DNA from: Rhizobium rosettiformans
Lineage (GTDB): Bacteria > Pseudomonadota > Alphaproteobacteria > Rhizobiales > Rhizobiaceae
Direction: 5' to 3'
DNA length: 64,000 nucleotides
Assembly: GCF_016806065.1 (NCBI RefSeq)
Contig: NZ_CP032405.1
Span: 1,702,001 to 1,766,000, forward strand
The position numbers and the translations under genes were made by a program. Under the pieces are notes generated by a model. The model ran no database searches and was not told the DNA's origin. It was given only the letters and a program-made list of their open reading frames with translations. This document shows positions 8,784-19,980 of the stretch, piece by piece; position 1 is the first letter of the stretch, and every line of letters begins with the position of its first letter.

Positions 8784-9698
8784 TCAGACCTTGAGTTCCA
8801 CCGGCTCGGCGGCGGTGACGGGTTGTCGGCGCGGCAGCCGGGCAAACATCACCGCATTGCCGGCGAGCGTCAGTGCGAGGCCCACCATCGCCAGCGGCGT
8901 GAAGTGATAGTCCTCGTAGAGGCTCGACAGCGTCAGGGCGACGACGGGAAAGAGCACAGTGGCATAGGCGGCCTTCTGCGAGCCGATGCGCGAGACCAGC
9001 ATCAGATAGGTGGTGAAGCCGACGACCGAGCCGATGACGGAGAGATAAACGAGGGCGGCGAGATAGGTCTGGTTCGGCGGCAGCACGATGGGCGTGCCGG
9101 TGATGCTGATCAGGGCAAGAAGCGCGATCGAGCCATAGCTCATGCCCCAGGCATTGGCGGTTACCGGCGCGATGCCGGCGGCGCTGTTGCGGCGGGACGC
9201 CATGTTGCCGAAGGAAAAGAACAGCGTGCCAAGCGCCGAAAGCCCGATGCCCTTCCAGCTGTCCGGATTGACGGCGATGAAGATCTCAGGCCCGAAGAGC
9301 AGCGCAAGCCCGTTGGCGCCGAGACCGGCGGCGACCAGCGTGCGTGGCTTGATCTTGTCTCCGAAGAAGATCCGGGCATTGACGGCGTTGTAGACTGTGG
9401 CGAGCGAGAAGACGACGGAGATGAGACCCGAGGGGACATAGCTTGCCGCGTGATAGAAGCAGAGGAAGTTGCAGCAGAAGAGGGACAGCGCCTGGACGAG
9501 GATGAAGGGCTGCTGCTTCAGCGTCGGCCCCTTCAGGCGACCTGTGAGCGCCATTACGCCGACGAGCACGAGAGCTGCAAGCGCGAAGCGATAGAAGACC
9601 GAGACCAGCACCGGCACCGGCCCGATCTGCAGCGCGATCGCGATCCAAGTTGTGCCCCAGATCAGCACGGTCGACGAGAAGAGAAGGAGATTGGTCAT
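8784..9698 (-). CDS. EamA/DMT-family transporter
   Basis: This 304-residue integral membrane protein has about ten hydrophobic helices arranged as two five-helix EamA repeats, starting MTNLLLFSSTVLIWGTTWIA with the WG(T/S)xW signature of the drug/metabolite exporter superfamily. A GAAGGAG precedes the ATG at 9698. It is divergent from the AraC-type regulator at 9860, which probably controls it. The substrate cannot be read from sequence; relatives export amino acids or other small metabolites. Confidence 0.88.
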   Translation of the reverse strand: MTNLLLFSSTVLIWGTTWIAIALQIGPVPVLVSVFYRFALAALVLVGVMALTGRLKGPTLKQQPFILVQALSLFCCNFLCFYHAASYVPSGLISVVFSLATVYNAVNARIFFGDKIKPRTLVAAGLGANGLALLFGPEIFIAVNPDSWKGIGLSALGTLFFSFGNMASRRNSAAGIAPVTANAWGMSYGSIALLALISITGTPIVLPPNQTYLAALVYLSVIGSVVGFTTYLMLVSRIGSQKAAYATVLFPVVALTLSSLYEDYHFTPLAMVGLALTLAGNAVMFARLPRRQPVTAAEPVELKV

Positions 9699-9859
9699 GG
9701 GCTATGCCTCGCTTTCGAAAGGCAGGTAACGCCGCAGGCGCCATCCATTCTTGCAAGATCTTGCGGTGATCTTCGGCGTGTCGGCCAATGAGGCCCGATT
9801 GCCGATGGCGCAGCGCACAAACCGCGCTAAAATACGAGGCGATCTTTTGAAGGTACTCC

Positions 9860-10723
9860 ATGCTGCACACCGCCACCGTTTTCGGCTCCCTGTCCGCCTC
9901 GTCCCGTGCCGAGCGTGGGGAAACGCTTGACCTCGGTGAGGGCAGGGGAAGTGCGATCTGGCGCAACAGCCATGACCGCATGCGCTACGAGCGGATCGAC
10001 GGCCACACTTTCAGCTGTTATCTGCGCGGCGGCGACGGGACGCGGCGGCTCGATGCCGGCAGCATTGCCGGCTGGCCGGGCGCGCTCTGCATCATGCCGC
10101 AGGGGGCCTCGTCGGAATGGGAGATCACCGACAACTTCGAATTCGTGCATCTCTATGTCGCCGACGACGAGCTGCGCCGCTTATTCTCGGAGACCTTCGA
10201 CCGCGATGCCCGGCTGATGCTTCTGCCTGAGGCGACCTTCGACGAGGCGCCACGATTGGCAGAGGCTTTGGTGCATCTGGCCGCTGCCACGCAGGGCGGC
10301 AACCGGCTGCTCGCCGAACAGGCGATCACCTCGGCGGTCGAACAGCTGTTTGCCGATCCGCGTTATGGCGGCGAACGGCGTCCGGTGCTGCGTGGCGGTC
10401 TGGCGCCCATCCTGCGGCGGCGCCTTGTCGAGCATATCGAGGCGAGCCTCGATCAGACGATTACGCTGAAGGATCTGGCGAAGCTCGCCGATTTGAGCGA
10501 ATTCCATCTGCAACGGATGTTTCGCTTGAGTTGCGGTGTCTCCCCGCATGACTTCATCCTCAACCGCCGCATCGATCGCGCCCGGCGCATGCTGGAAGGC
10601 AGCGAGCCGATTGCCCAGATCGCCACCGCCTGCGGTTTCAGTAGCCAGAGCCATCTGACGCGCATGTTCAAGGCAGTCACCGGCACGACGCCGTCGGCCT
10701 ATCGCCGCGCGATCAGTGGCTGA
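9860..10723 (+). CDS. AraC-family transcriptional regulator
   Basis: The 287-residue product has an N-terminal cupin-like ligand-binding region (about 1-170) and a C-terminal pair of helix-turn-helix motifs. The first is TLKDLAKLADLSEFHLQRMF near residue 200 and the second is PIAQIATACGFSSQSHLTRMFK near 252, followed by the family tail GTTPSAYRRA. It lies head to head with a DMT exporter, about 160 bases apart, a common regulator-target arrangement. The effector is unknown. Confidence 0.92.
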   Translation: MLHTATVFGSLSASSRAERGETLDLGEGRGSAIWRNSHDRMRYERIDGHTFSCYLRGGDGTRRLDAGSIAGWPGALCIMPQGASSEWEITDNFEFVHLYVADDELRRLFSETFDRDARLMLLPEATFDEAPRLAEALVHLAAATQGGNRLLAEQAITSAVEQLFADPRYGGERRPVLRGGLAPILRRRLVEHIEASLDQTITLKDLAKLADLSEFHLQRMFRLSCGVSPHDFILNRRIDRARRMLEGSEPIAQIATACGFSSQSHLTRMFKAVTGTTPSAYRRAISG

Positions 10724-10749
10724 GCGAGGCGCGGCGCTGTCGCTTTGCC

Positions 10750-11520
10750 CTAGCGGGCGGCGCGGGTGAACTGGATCAGCGGCCGACCATGATGCGCCGA
10801 TGGCTCGACATGGGCGTCGATCGAGAAAACCTCGCGCAGCAGGTGCTTCGTGAGCACCTCCTCCGGCGTGCCGCAGGCGACGACCCGGCCTTCCTTCAGC
10901 ACGATAAGCCGGTCGCAGAACATCGCCGCGTGATTGAGGTCGTGCAGGGCGATCACGCTGGTGAGCGGCAGATCCGAGATCAGCGACAGAAGCGCGATCT
11001 GATGCTGCACGTCGAGATGGTTGGTCGGCTCGTCGAGAATGATTTCCTTCGGGGCTTGTGCCAGGGCACGCGCGATATGCGCCCGCTGCCGTTCGCCGCC
11101 GGAGAGGCTCTGCCAGCTATGGTCCCGCTTTGCCTCCATGCCGGCCCGCTCCAGCGCCTGCTCGACGGCCGTCTGGTCTTCTGCAGTCCAGGCGGAGAAC
11201 ATCGAGCGATGCGGAAAGCGACCGAGCTTGACGACGTCGGCGACCTTCAGGTTGGCATTGGTCGTCGCATGCTGTTCAACGAAGGCGACGCGCTGCGCCA
11301 TCGTCTTGCGGGCAATCGACTGGATATCGTGTCCTTCAAGGCTGATGCTGCCCGAATGGGGACGCTTCAAGCCTGCGAGCAGCCGCAGCAGCGAGGTCTT
11401 GCCGGAGCCGTTGGGGCCGAGCAGGCCAAGCGTCTCGCCGGGGCGTGCGGCAAAGCTCACCCGGTCGAGAATGGTCTTCGACCCGATCTTCCAGGTGATG
11501 GTATCGGCCGTGATGCTCAT
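10750..11520 (-). CDS. iron-complex ABC transporter ATP-binding protein
   Basis: The ATPase (256 aa) of a FecE/FhuC/HmuV-type importer. Walker A is GPNGSGKTS near residue 35, the signature LSGGERQRAHIARA near 139, Walker B EIILDEPTNHLD near 159, and the switch His in IALHDLNHAA near 195. Its start overlaps the permease stop as ATGA, so it is the third gene of an operon reading binding protein, permease, ATPase. The C-terminal 30 residues are characteristic of siderophore/heme systems, though cobalamin transport cannot be excluded. Confidence 0.92.
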   Translation of the reverse strand: MSITADTITWKIGSKTILDRVSFAARPGETLGLLGPNGSGKTSLLRLLAGLKRPHSGSISLEGHDIQSIARKTMAQRVAFVEQHATTNANLKVADVVKLGRFPHRSMFSAWTAEDQTAVEQALERAGMEAKRDHSWQSLSGGERQRAHIARALAQAPKEIILDEPTNHLDVQHQIALLSLISDLPLTSVIALHDLNHAAMFCDRLIVLKEGRVVACGTPEEVLTKHLLREVFSIDAHVEPSAHHGRPLIQFTRAAR

Positions 11521-12554
11521 GTCGGGCGCTGGAAACGATAGAGGATGATCGAGAAGACAGGCACGCCGACGAGCGCGGTCACGACGCCGATGGGCAGCAC
11601 CTGCTGCGGAACCAGGATCCGAGAGGCGATATCGGCAAGCACCATGAAGATGGCGCCGCCGATGGCGCAGGCCGGAAGCAGGCGGATGTGGAGCGGTCCG
11701 ACGAGGAAGCGCGCAGCATGCGGGATGACGAGGCCTACAAAGCCGATCGAGCCGACCATGCTGACGATCGTCGCCGTCAGCATGGCGGTGAGACAGAAGA
11801 GCGCGAGCCGGGCGCGACCGACATTGACGCCAAGTGCTGCGGCAGCCTCGTCGCCAAAGGCGAAGGCGTCGAGGATGCGGGAATAGGCGAGGCAGGCGAT
11901 CAGGCCAAACCCGACGACCACGGAGACCAGCATGAACTCCGGCCAGCGCACGCCGCCGAAGCTGCCGAGCAGCCAGAACATCACATCACGCGCCTGCTGG
12001 GCATTGCCGGCAGTGGTGACGATATAGGAGGTGGCGGCGTTGAAGAGCTGGGATGCAGCAACGCCGGCGAGGATCGTGCGGTCGGCCCCGCCCCGCGTGC
12101 CGTTGGAGAGGAGCGCGACGAAGAGGAAGGCGGCAAAGGCCCCGGCGAAAGCGCCGGCCGAGAGGGAGACAGCACCTGAACCGAAGCCGAGGATGACGAT
12201 ACCGACGGCCCCTGTGGAGGCGCCAGCCGAAATGCCGAGCACATAGGGTTCGGCCAGCGGGTTGCGCAGAAGCGACTGCATGATGGCGCCCGAGATCGCG
12301 AGCCCCGCACCGCAGAAGGCCGCGACAAGCGCCCGGCTCAGCCTGTAGTCCCAGATCACGGCTTCATGGATGCGATTGAGCTCGGCTGTCGTCCAGCCGA
12401 GCTTGTTGGAGATCGCAAGGAAAGTGGTGCTGATCGGGATCGGCAGATCACCGATCCCGACACTCAGAGCCACCACGAAGACGACGGCAGTCAGCGCCAG
12501 CGCGACCAGCGCTGAAACGCGAAACACCTGCGCTGTACCTGCCGACCGTGTCAC
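11517..12554 (-). CDS. FecCD-family iron-complex permease
   Basis: A 345-residue membrane subunit with about ten helices and the FecCD hallmarks: RLSRALVAAFCGAGLAISGAIMQSLLRNPLAEPYVLGISAGA near residues 72-113, and FVGLVIPHAAR with a conserved GxxxPHxxR near 274. The start is GTG at 12554, overlapping the upstream binding-protein stop as GTGA, and the stop overlaps the ATPase start. Only one permease gene is present, so the transporter would use a homodimer. Confidence 0.93.
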   Translation of the reverse strand: MTRSAGTAQVFRVSALVALALTAVVFVVALSVGIGDLPIPISTTFLAISNKLGWTTAELNRIHEAVIWDYRLSRALVAAFCGAGLAISGAIMQSLLRNPLAEPYVLGISAGASTGAVGIVILGFGSGAVSLSAGAFAGAFAAFLFVALLSNGTRGGADRTILAGVAASQLFNAATSYIVTTAGNAQQARDVMFWLLGSFGGVRWPEFMLVSVVVGFGLIACLAYSRILDAFAFGDEAAAALGVNVGRARLALFCLTAMLTATIVSMVGSIGFVGLVIPHAARFLVGPLHIRLLPACAIGGAIFMVLADIASRILVPQQVLPIGVVTALVGVPVFSIILYRFQRPT

Positions 12555-13570
12555 TTGATCAGACCGCGTGCCTTCAGCTGCTCGGAAACCTGTTCGGCAC
12601 CATAGATGGTGCGGATCGTCGGGTTCATCGCCTGGCCGTCCATGACGACGATGGCGTTGTTCTTGACAGCCGGCATCTGGCTGGTCGCGGGGTCAGAGGT
12701 CAGGAAGGCAATCTTGGCTTCCGGCTTGTCGAGTTCCCAGCGGTTGCGGTCGAGGCTGGCGACGACGATGACGGAGGGGTTGGAAGCGATGATGCTCTCC
12801 CAGCCGAGCGCCGGCCATTCGGCTTCCGTGTCGATCGCGTTCACGCCGCCAAGCACGTCGGCGATATAGCCGGATGCACCGTTCTTGCCGCCGAGATAGG
12901 CATCGGCAGACGGCGACTGGCTGGAGAACCAGAAGACGTAGGAGAGCTTCTCGTTCGAGGCCGGCACGGAGGCGCGAAGAGCTGCCTCGCGGGCCTTGAA
13001 ATCGGCGATCAACGCCTGGCCGCGATCGGCGACGTCGAAGATCTGCGAGAGTTCGTCGATCTCCTGATAGAGGCTGTCCATGCTCCAGAGCTTGTCACGG
13101 GCTCCGTAGAGATCTGTGTCGTCCTTTTTCTCCAGGCAGGTGCTCGGCGAAAGATAGGTCGGGATATCAAGCTTGGTGAAGTCTTCGCGCTTGGCGACCT
13201 TGCTGTCCGGTCCAATCAGGCTCGGCAGGGCGGCGGCAACGAAATCCGGGTTTTCCGAAAGGATGGCTTCAAAGGTCGGGAACTCAACGGTGAGCAGCTT
13301 GACCTTGGCATTGGCCTCGGCCAGTTCCGGGAGCACTTTGCTCGGCCAGAAGGCCGTGCCCGCCATCTTGTCTTCGAGGCCGAGCAGCAGAAGGATTTCC
13401 GCGCTGTTCTGGCCGAGACCGACCGCACGTTCCGGCGCCTTCGTGAAGGTGACGTCGACGCCGCAATTCTGGATCGTCAGCGGATACTGCGTTGCCGCTG
13501 AAGCGGATGTGGCCAGAAAGCCGAAGGCGGCCACGCCGGCGGCAAGCAATGCGGAAGAAAATTTGGTCAT
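12551..13570 (-). CDS. periplasmic iron-complex substrate-binding protein
   Basis: This 339-residue product has an export signal (MTKFSSALLAAGVAAFGFLA, cleaved after SASA) and the FecB/BtuF-type class III fold: RAVGLGQNSAEILLLLGLEDKMAGT near residue 50 and GWESIIASNPSVIVV near 262. ATG 13570 is chosen because it begins the signal peptide and has an AGGA upstream; the longer frame to 13624 adds non-signal residues. It heads the three-gene importer. The ligand is probably a ferric chelate, but I see no specificity marker and no clear RirA or Irr box upstream. Confidence 0.9.
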   Translation of the reverse strand: MTKFSSALLAAGVAAFGFLATSASAATQYPLTIQNCGVDVTFTKAPERAVGLGQNSAEILLLLGLEDKMAGTAFWPSKVLPELAEANAKVKLLTVEFPTFEAILSENPDFVAAALPSLIGPDSKVAKREDFTKLDIPTYLSPSTCLEKKDDTDLYGARDKLWSMDSLYQEIDELSQIFDVADRGQALIADFKAREAALRASVPASNEKLSYVFWFSSQSPSADAYLGGKNGASGYIADVLGGVNAIDTEAEWPALGWESIIASNPSVIVVASLDRNRWELDKPEAKIAFLTSDPATSQMPAVKNNAIVVMDGQAMNPTIRTIYGAEQVSEQLKARGLIK

Positions 13571-13675
13571 GGGAGGATCCTGCAAAACACGATGGCAGCC
13601 ACCTACTGCGAAATGCTTTTGCAAACAAGATAGAAAAACTCAGGTTATTGCGCGGCCAGCATCAAGATCCTGACT

Positions 13676-15097
13676 TCACGTGTTTGCCAACGTCTTCAAC
13701 GCCCGTTCCAGCACCCGATACGGGCGCGCATCGCCCATATGCGCGACGTTGAAGCGCATGAAGCCGTCTGATGACAGCGAGGGGCTGAAGACATTGCCTG
13801 GCGCCAGCACCACGCCCTGCGGCAGGGCGGCCTGCGCAAGCGCGGTGGAGCTGACACCTTGGGGCATCCGGCACCAGAGATAAGGCCCGCCGCGTGGCAT
13901 CAGAACCGGCGCGATGCCGAGGTCGCAGAGCCGGGTTGCGGTCGCGCGCCGCTCCGTGTCGAGGCGTCGATGCAATTGCTCAAGGTGTTTGCGATAGCCG
14001 CCGCTTGCGAGAACGCCGTGGATCGCCTCGGTCGCCACCTGGCTCGGTCCGCCGAACTGGATGGCGACCTGCAGGTCGGTGAGCATGCGGATGCGCTCGG
14101 GGTCGGCGGCGATGAAGCCGGTGCGCAGCGAGGCGGAAATGGTCTTGGAAAAGCTGCCGATGCGGATGACGCGGGAAAGCCCGGCGAGCGTGGCAAGCGT
14201 GATTGCCGGCTCCGGTTCGAAGTCCGCGAATATGTCGTCCTCGACGACCAGCATGTCCGAACGGGCGACGATGCCGAGCAGCTGGAAGGCGATCTGCGGC
14301 GATAGCGTCGCGCCGGTCGGATTGTGCAGGCCGGAATTGGTGAGATAAAGCCGCGGCGCCTCGCGCGTCACAGCGGCCTCGAATGCGGCGATGTCGGGTC
14401 CATCTGAGGTGTAGGGCACAGGGATCGCAACGGCCTGATGGGCCCTCAGCAGCGTCTGGAAATTGAAGTAGCAGGGATCGTCGACGATCACCCTGTCGCC
14501 GGGGCGCAAAAGCAGCCGGCAGACCAGATCGAGCGCCTGGGTGGCAGAGCCTGTAAGCAGCACCTGATCTCCGGACAGCGTAATCGACTGCTGACGCAGT
14601 CGCATCTCGACGAAGCGCCGGAGGCCAGCACTGCCGCGCGAGGGTCCGTAATCCGTCATGAGGCTGGGCGCTTGGCGGAGCACGTTTCGCATGCCGGCAT
14701 GCAGGAGGGCGGTCGGCATCCAGTCCGGCGGCAGCCAGCCGCAGCCGGGCTTCGATGTGCCTGGATCGGCGTCCAGCGCCTGACGCGCTACCCAGAAGGG
14801 ATCGACTTCCGGGGGCCTTGGCGGCTCAAGCCGGACAAGTGGTGCGGGCGTGCGGCCGGCCTCGGTGACAAAGAAGCCGGAGCCGGGGCGAGCCCGGATC
14901 AAGCCCTCGGCGGAGAGCCGGTCATAGGCTTCGACCACGGTCGAGGGCGATACCGAAAGCTCCGCAGCCAGCCGCCGGATCGAGGGCAGACGGTCGTTTG
15001 GTACGAGCTGACCCGAACCGATGCGGCCTTGAATAACGGCCATGACATGGGCCGTCCTTGAGGCGGGCAGCTCCGGTGGTTGAACGCGCTCGTTCAT
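13676..15097 (-). CDS. MocR-type GntR/aminotransferase regulator
   Basis: A 473-residue chimera: an N-terminal GntR winged helix (RLPSIRRLAAELSVSPSTVVEAYDRL near residues 36-60) joined to a class I aminotransferase fold. The PLP lysine is expected in GSFSKTISASLRTG near residue 310. Members sense PLP-linked amines or amino acids and control adjacent enzymes or transporters. ATG 15097 is favoured by AAAGG eight bases upstream; ATG 15115 and TTG 15118 are alternatives. It is divergent from the DMT gene at 15206, with a palindrome in between. Confidence 0.92.
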   Translation of the reverse strand: MNERVQPPELPASRTAHVMAVIQGRIGSGQLVPNDRLPSIRRLAAELSVSPSTVVEAYDRLSAEGLIRARPGSGFFVTEAGRTPAPLVRLEPPRPPEVDPFWVARQALDADPGTSKPGCGWLPPDWMPTALLHAGMRNVLRQAPSLMTDYGPSRGSAGLRRFVEMRLRQQSITLSGDQVLLTGSATQALDLVCRLLLRPGDRVIVDDPCYFNFQTLLRAHQAVAIPVPYTSDGPDIAAFEAAVTREAPRLYLTNSGLHNPTGATLSPQIAFQLLGIVARSDMLVVEDDIFADFEPEPAITLATLAGLSRVIRIGSFSKTISASLRTGFIAADPERIRMLTDLQVAIQFGGPSQVATEAIHGVLASGGYRKHLEQLHRRLDTERRATATRLCDLGIAPVLMPRGGPYLWCRMPQGVSSTALAQAALPQGVVLAPGNVFSPSLSSDGFMRFNVAHMGDARPYRVLERALKTLANT

Positions 15098-15117
15098 CTG
15101 TATGGCCTTTGTCATCA

Positions 15118-15139
15118 ATACAGTTTGGCCAGATTGTAT
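15118..15139. promoter_or_regulatory. 22-bp palindromic operator candidate between MocR and DMT genes
   Basis: The sequence has perfect outer arms ATACA and TGTAT and a palindromic centre TGGCCA, with unmatched triplets between. It begins 21 bases upstream of the preferred MocR start and lies 67 bases before the DMT gene, a suitable place for a dimer of the regulator to control both promoters. Ownership by this MocR protein is inference. Confidence 0.55.
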
Positions 15140-15205
15140 CGCTCCGTTTCTGGATGCGCCAGCCCCTTCGCGCGATAGGGGAGGGCAGGAAAGAAGGAGA
15201 TAAGA

Positions 15206-16066
15206 ATGACGACGTCTTGGAAAGCCTGGGCAAGCGGTTTCATCGGCGTGCTGATCTTCAGCGGTTCACTGCCGGCAACGCGGGTGGGGCTTGCCGATTT
15301 CGCCCCGCTGTTCCTGACTTCGGCGCGGGCCGTGATCGCCGCACTTCTGGGAGCTGCCCTGCTTATCGCGATGCGGGAGAAGCGCCCCCTGCGCGGAGAT
15401 CTGTTGCCACTGGCCATCGTCTCGCTTGGCGTCGTTGTCGGCTTCCCGCTGCTGACGGCGCTGGCGCTGCAGAGCATCAATTCCGCCCAGTCGATCGTGT
15501 TCATCGGATTGCTACCGCTCTGCACCGCGCTGTTCGGCGTCTTGCGGGCGGGGGAACGCCCCTCTGCTGTTTTCTGGATGTTCTCCGTCACGGGAGCGGG
15601 GCTCGTGGCCGGCTATGCGCTGTTGGCGACGGCGGACATGGCGCTGCAAGGCGCAGTGTTGATGATTGCCGCAGTGATCGCCTGTGGCCTGGGTTATGCC
15701 GAAGGCGCGCGGCTGTCGCGTCGGCTTGGCGGCTGGCAGGTGATCAGCTGGGCGCTGGTGCTGTCGCTCCCGGTGATGCTGCCACTGGCGCTCTGGAGCG
15801 TGCCGGAGGATCTTACCGCCGTTTCGACATCCGGCTGGTTGGCTCTCGCTTACGTCTCGCTGTTCAGCATGATGATCGGCTTCATCTTCTGGTATCGCGG
15901 TCTGGCACTGGGCGGCATTGCCTCTGTCGGGCAGCTGCAGCTGCTGCAACCCTTTCTCGGTTTCGTGCTCGCCGCAGGGCTGTTGCATGAGAAGGTGAGC
16001 CTTCCCATGCTGGCGACAGCCCTGCTGGTCGTTCTCTGCGTGGCGGGTAGCCGACGCTTTGCTTGA
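15206..16066 (+). CDS. EamA/DMT-family transporter
   Basis: A 286-residue protein with about ten membrane helices in two EamA repeats, beginning SWKAWASGFIGVLIFSGSLPATRVGL and including FLTSARAVIAALLGAALLIAM. An AAGGAG stands before the ATG. The divergent MocR regulator and the palindrome between them indicate local control, so the exported compound is probably an amine, amino acid or vitamin B6-related molecule sensed by the aminotransferase domain. That last step is inference from gene order. Confidence 0.87.
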   Translation: MTTSWKAWASGFIGVLIFSGSLPATRVGLADFAPLFLTSARAVIAALLGAALLIAMREKRPLRGDLLPLAIVSLGVVVGFPLLTALALQSINSAQSIVFIGLLPLCTALFGVLRAGERPSAVFWMFSVTGAGLVAGYALLATADMALQGAVLMIAAVIACGLGYAEGARLSRRLGGWQVISWALVLSLPVMLPLALWSVPEDLTAVSTSGWLALAYVSLFSMMIGFIFWYRGLALGGIASVGQLQLLQPFLGFVLAAGLLHEKVSLPMLATALLVVLCVAGSRRFA

Positions 16067-16133
16067 CAAAGCATGTCCAGCAAAAGTGCGTCAGCGGTTT
16101 TGCGTCCGGACTGCGTCAAACCAGCCGAGCGAC

Positions 16134-18082
<1,949 letters not shown>

Positions 18083-18246
18083 GGAAAGCCTCGGGAAGAG
18101 ATGGGGGATCAAGGGTCGACGCTATCAAGCGTAAGTCGAAGGCACCATTGAAAATCATTGATGGGTTCTGAAGCTGGACTATCAATAGCCCAGTCCCGAC
18201 CTCGATATGGGCCTCGTATTGCGGCTTTCCAGTGTCGGTGCCGCTT

Positions 18247-19215
18247 TCAGGTCCCAGTCTTGCGAAAGGCGCTGGGCGACAGGCCGTGATGCTGGGAAAA
18301 GACCCGGCGCATGTGGCGCGAGGAGGCAAAGCCTGCGCGCAAAGCGAGGCTCTCCATGTCTAGCCTGCTTTGCATGAGCAATTCCTGCGCCAGCGTCACC
18401 CGCATCAGGTTGACGTAGTCGACAACCGACTGACCGACATGTTCGCGGAAGAGGCGGGACAGATGCCGTTCGCTCAAATGCGCGATCTCGGCGAGCCCCG
18501 GCAGCGACCAGTCGCGCGCTGGATCCGCCATGATCGCATCCTGGGCCCGGTGGATGGCCGGATGAATATGGTTGCGGCCCGAAAGCCAGGGCGAGAGCTG
18601 AGGGTCCTGGCCGCTGCGCCGGAGATAGATGACCATCTTGCGCGCGGCAGACAGTGCTGCCTGCGGCGAGGCGAAGCGGCTGACGACATGCAGCATGAGG
18701 TCGATGCCGGTCGAGATGCCCGCACTCGAAAAGCGGTTGCCATCTTCGACATAAAGCCGGTTCTCCAGAACACTCGCCGTTGGGGCAAGTGCCCGGAGTT
18801 CGTCGAGGCAATCTGCGTGCGTGGTACACTGATAGCCCTCCATCAGCCCGGCGGCCGCAGCAAGCAGCGCGCCGGAGCAGATGGTGACGAGCCGCGTGTC
18901 TGGCCTGACCGTGCGGGCGAGCCAGCGCGTCAGTATCTTCAGTTCGGCCTCGCGGGCGATCTCTTCCGCGCCGACGGTAAGGCTGCCGGAAATGACAAGG
19001 ATCGCATTCTCAGGCAGCGTCTCAGGCAGGGGTTCGAGACCGTCAATCATGAGCCCGATGGAGGTCTGCTGCCGCGATTGGGCAGAAATGTAGCGATAGT
19101 CGAAACGGACCCGGTCCTGTTCCTGGTTCGCGTAGCGCAGCACCTCCAGCGGACCGGCGATGTCGATCAGCAGCGTGTCGGGCGGAACGAGGATGAAGAC
19201 CGGGATCACGTCCAT
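18247..19215 (-). CDS. GlxA-type AraC-family regulator
   Basis: A 322-residue regulator with an N-terminal DJ-1/PfpI-like domain (FILVPPDTLLIDIAGPLEVLRYA, and a nucleophile-elbow-like TICSGALLAAAAGLMEG near residue 113) and a C-terminal AraC domain (SLPGLAEIAHLSERHLSRLFREHVG, then MESLALRAGFASSRHMRRVF). The long frame back to 19722 is only open by chance; MDVIPVFILV at 19215 is the family start. It follows the cysteine hydrolase by 11 bases and lies upstream of the reductase pair, any of which could be its target. Confidence 0.9.
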   Translation of the reverse strand: MDVIPVFILVPPDTLLIDIAGPLEVLRYANQEQDRVRFDYRYISAQSRQQTSIGLMIDGLEPLPETLPENAILVISGSLTVGAEEIAREAELKILTRWLARTVRPDTRLVTICSGALLAAAAGLMEGYQCTTHADCLDELRALAPTASVLENRLYVEDGNRFSSAGISTGIDLMLHVVSRFASPQAALSAARKMVIYLRRSGQDPQLSPWLSGRNHIHPAIHRAQDAIMADPARDWSLPGLAEIAHLSERHLSRLFREHVGQSVVDYVNLMRVTLAQELLMQSRLDMESLALRAGFASSRHMRRVFSQHHGLSPSAFRKTGT

Positions 19216-19226
19216 CGTGGGTGGTC

Positions 19227-19787
19227 TCAGGCGGCGGCCGACAGCGGCGCAAGCGCCTGCTCGACGGTCACGATCCGAGCGAAGCGGTTGGCGAGCACCA
19301 GCTCCGTGCGCATACGGATGTCGTCGGCGGTAAAGACCCGGCCGGATGCATGCGTCATGGGGAAGGTGAGCGTCGCCTCGGTGACGAAGTCGACCGCGAA
19401 GCCGAGATCGGATGCATGGCGCGTCGTGGTCTCGCAGCACTGCTCGGTGCGGATGCCCGAGACGACCACGCGGGAGATGCTCTTTTCGCGCAGCCAGGCC
19501 TCGAGACCGGTGTCCACTAGTGCGGAATGCACGCCCTTGTGGAAGGTTACTTCGGGGTCGATGGAGATCTCGTCGAGTGCCCGGATGAGGCCGCTTTCCA
19601 GCCGGAAGGCCGCGTCCGTGTCGACATGGAAGATCTGCACGATCGGCATGCCGGCGGCCTTTGCGCCATCGATCAGCGCCTGCTGCCTCGAAAGGTAAGC
19701 GGGAAGTTCTGATGCGTCCCAATAGGGCGCATGGCGAAAGCTTTCCTGGACGTCGACCACGATGAGGGCGGTATTATGAGCGGACAT
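19227..19787 (-). CDS. isochorismatase-family cysteine hydrolase
   Basis: A 186-residue hydrolase with the family triad: Asp in ALIVVDVQESF near residue 11, Lys in VTFHKGVHSA near 87, and the nucleophilic Cys in GIRTEQCCETTTRHA near 121. The ATG at 19787 has AGGAG just upstream. Members hydrolyse amides, nicotinamide or isochorismate; nothing here fixes the substrate. It is the first gene of a unit with the GlxA-type regulator, implying a regulated nitrogen or detoxification function. Confidence 0.88.
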   Translation of the reverse strand: MSAHNTALIVVDVQESFRHAPYWDASELPAYLSRQQALIDGAKAAGMPIVQIFHVDTDAAFRLESGLIRALDEISIDPEVTFHKGVHSALVDTGLEAWLREKSISRVVVSGIRTEQCCETTTRHASDLGFAVDFVTEATLTFPMTHASGRVFTADDIRMRTELVLANRFARIVTVEQALAPLSAAA

Positions 19788-19980
19788 ATTCGTCTCCTGT
19801 CGTTGCGATGACATCTAGCATATGTCCTCGCATTCAGGACACCATGCGCGGAGCGGACGAAGATGGGACATATTCGGCCATTCGCCTTTCTGTCCGCGCG
19901 GGCAGATTGTCTGACAACCCGTTGCGCCCCGCCTGTGCTTCGCCTAATGTCCGCCGCGACATTTTGGAGGAGGAATAAAG

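Noticed and set aside
8769..9791. 340-codon plus-strand frame opposite the DMT transporter
   Set aside because: The minus-strand product has clear membrane helices and EamA signature; the plus frame is a charged low-complexity shadow.
18247..19722. 491-codon version of the GlxA-type regulator starting at 19722
   Set aside because: The extra 169 residues overlap the cysteine hydrolase in another frame and are not regulator-like; the family start is at 19215.
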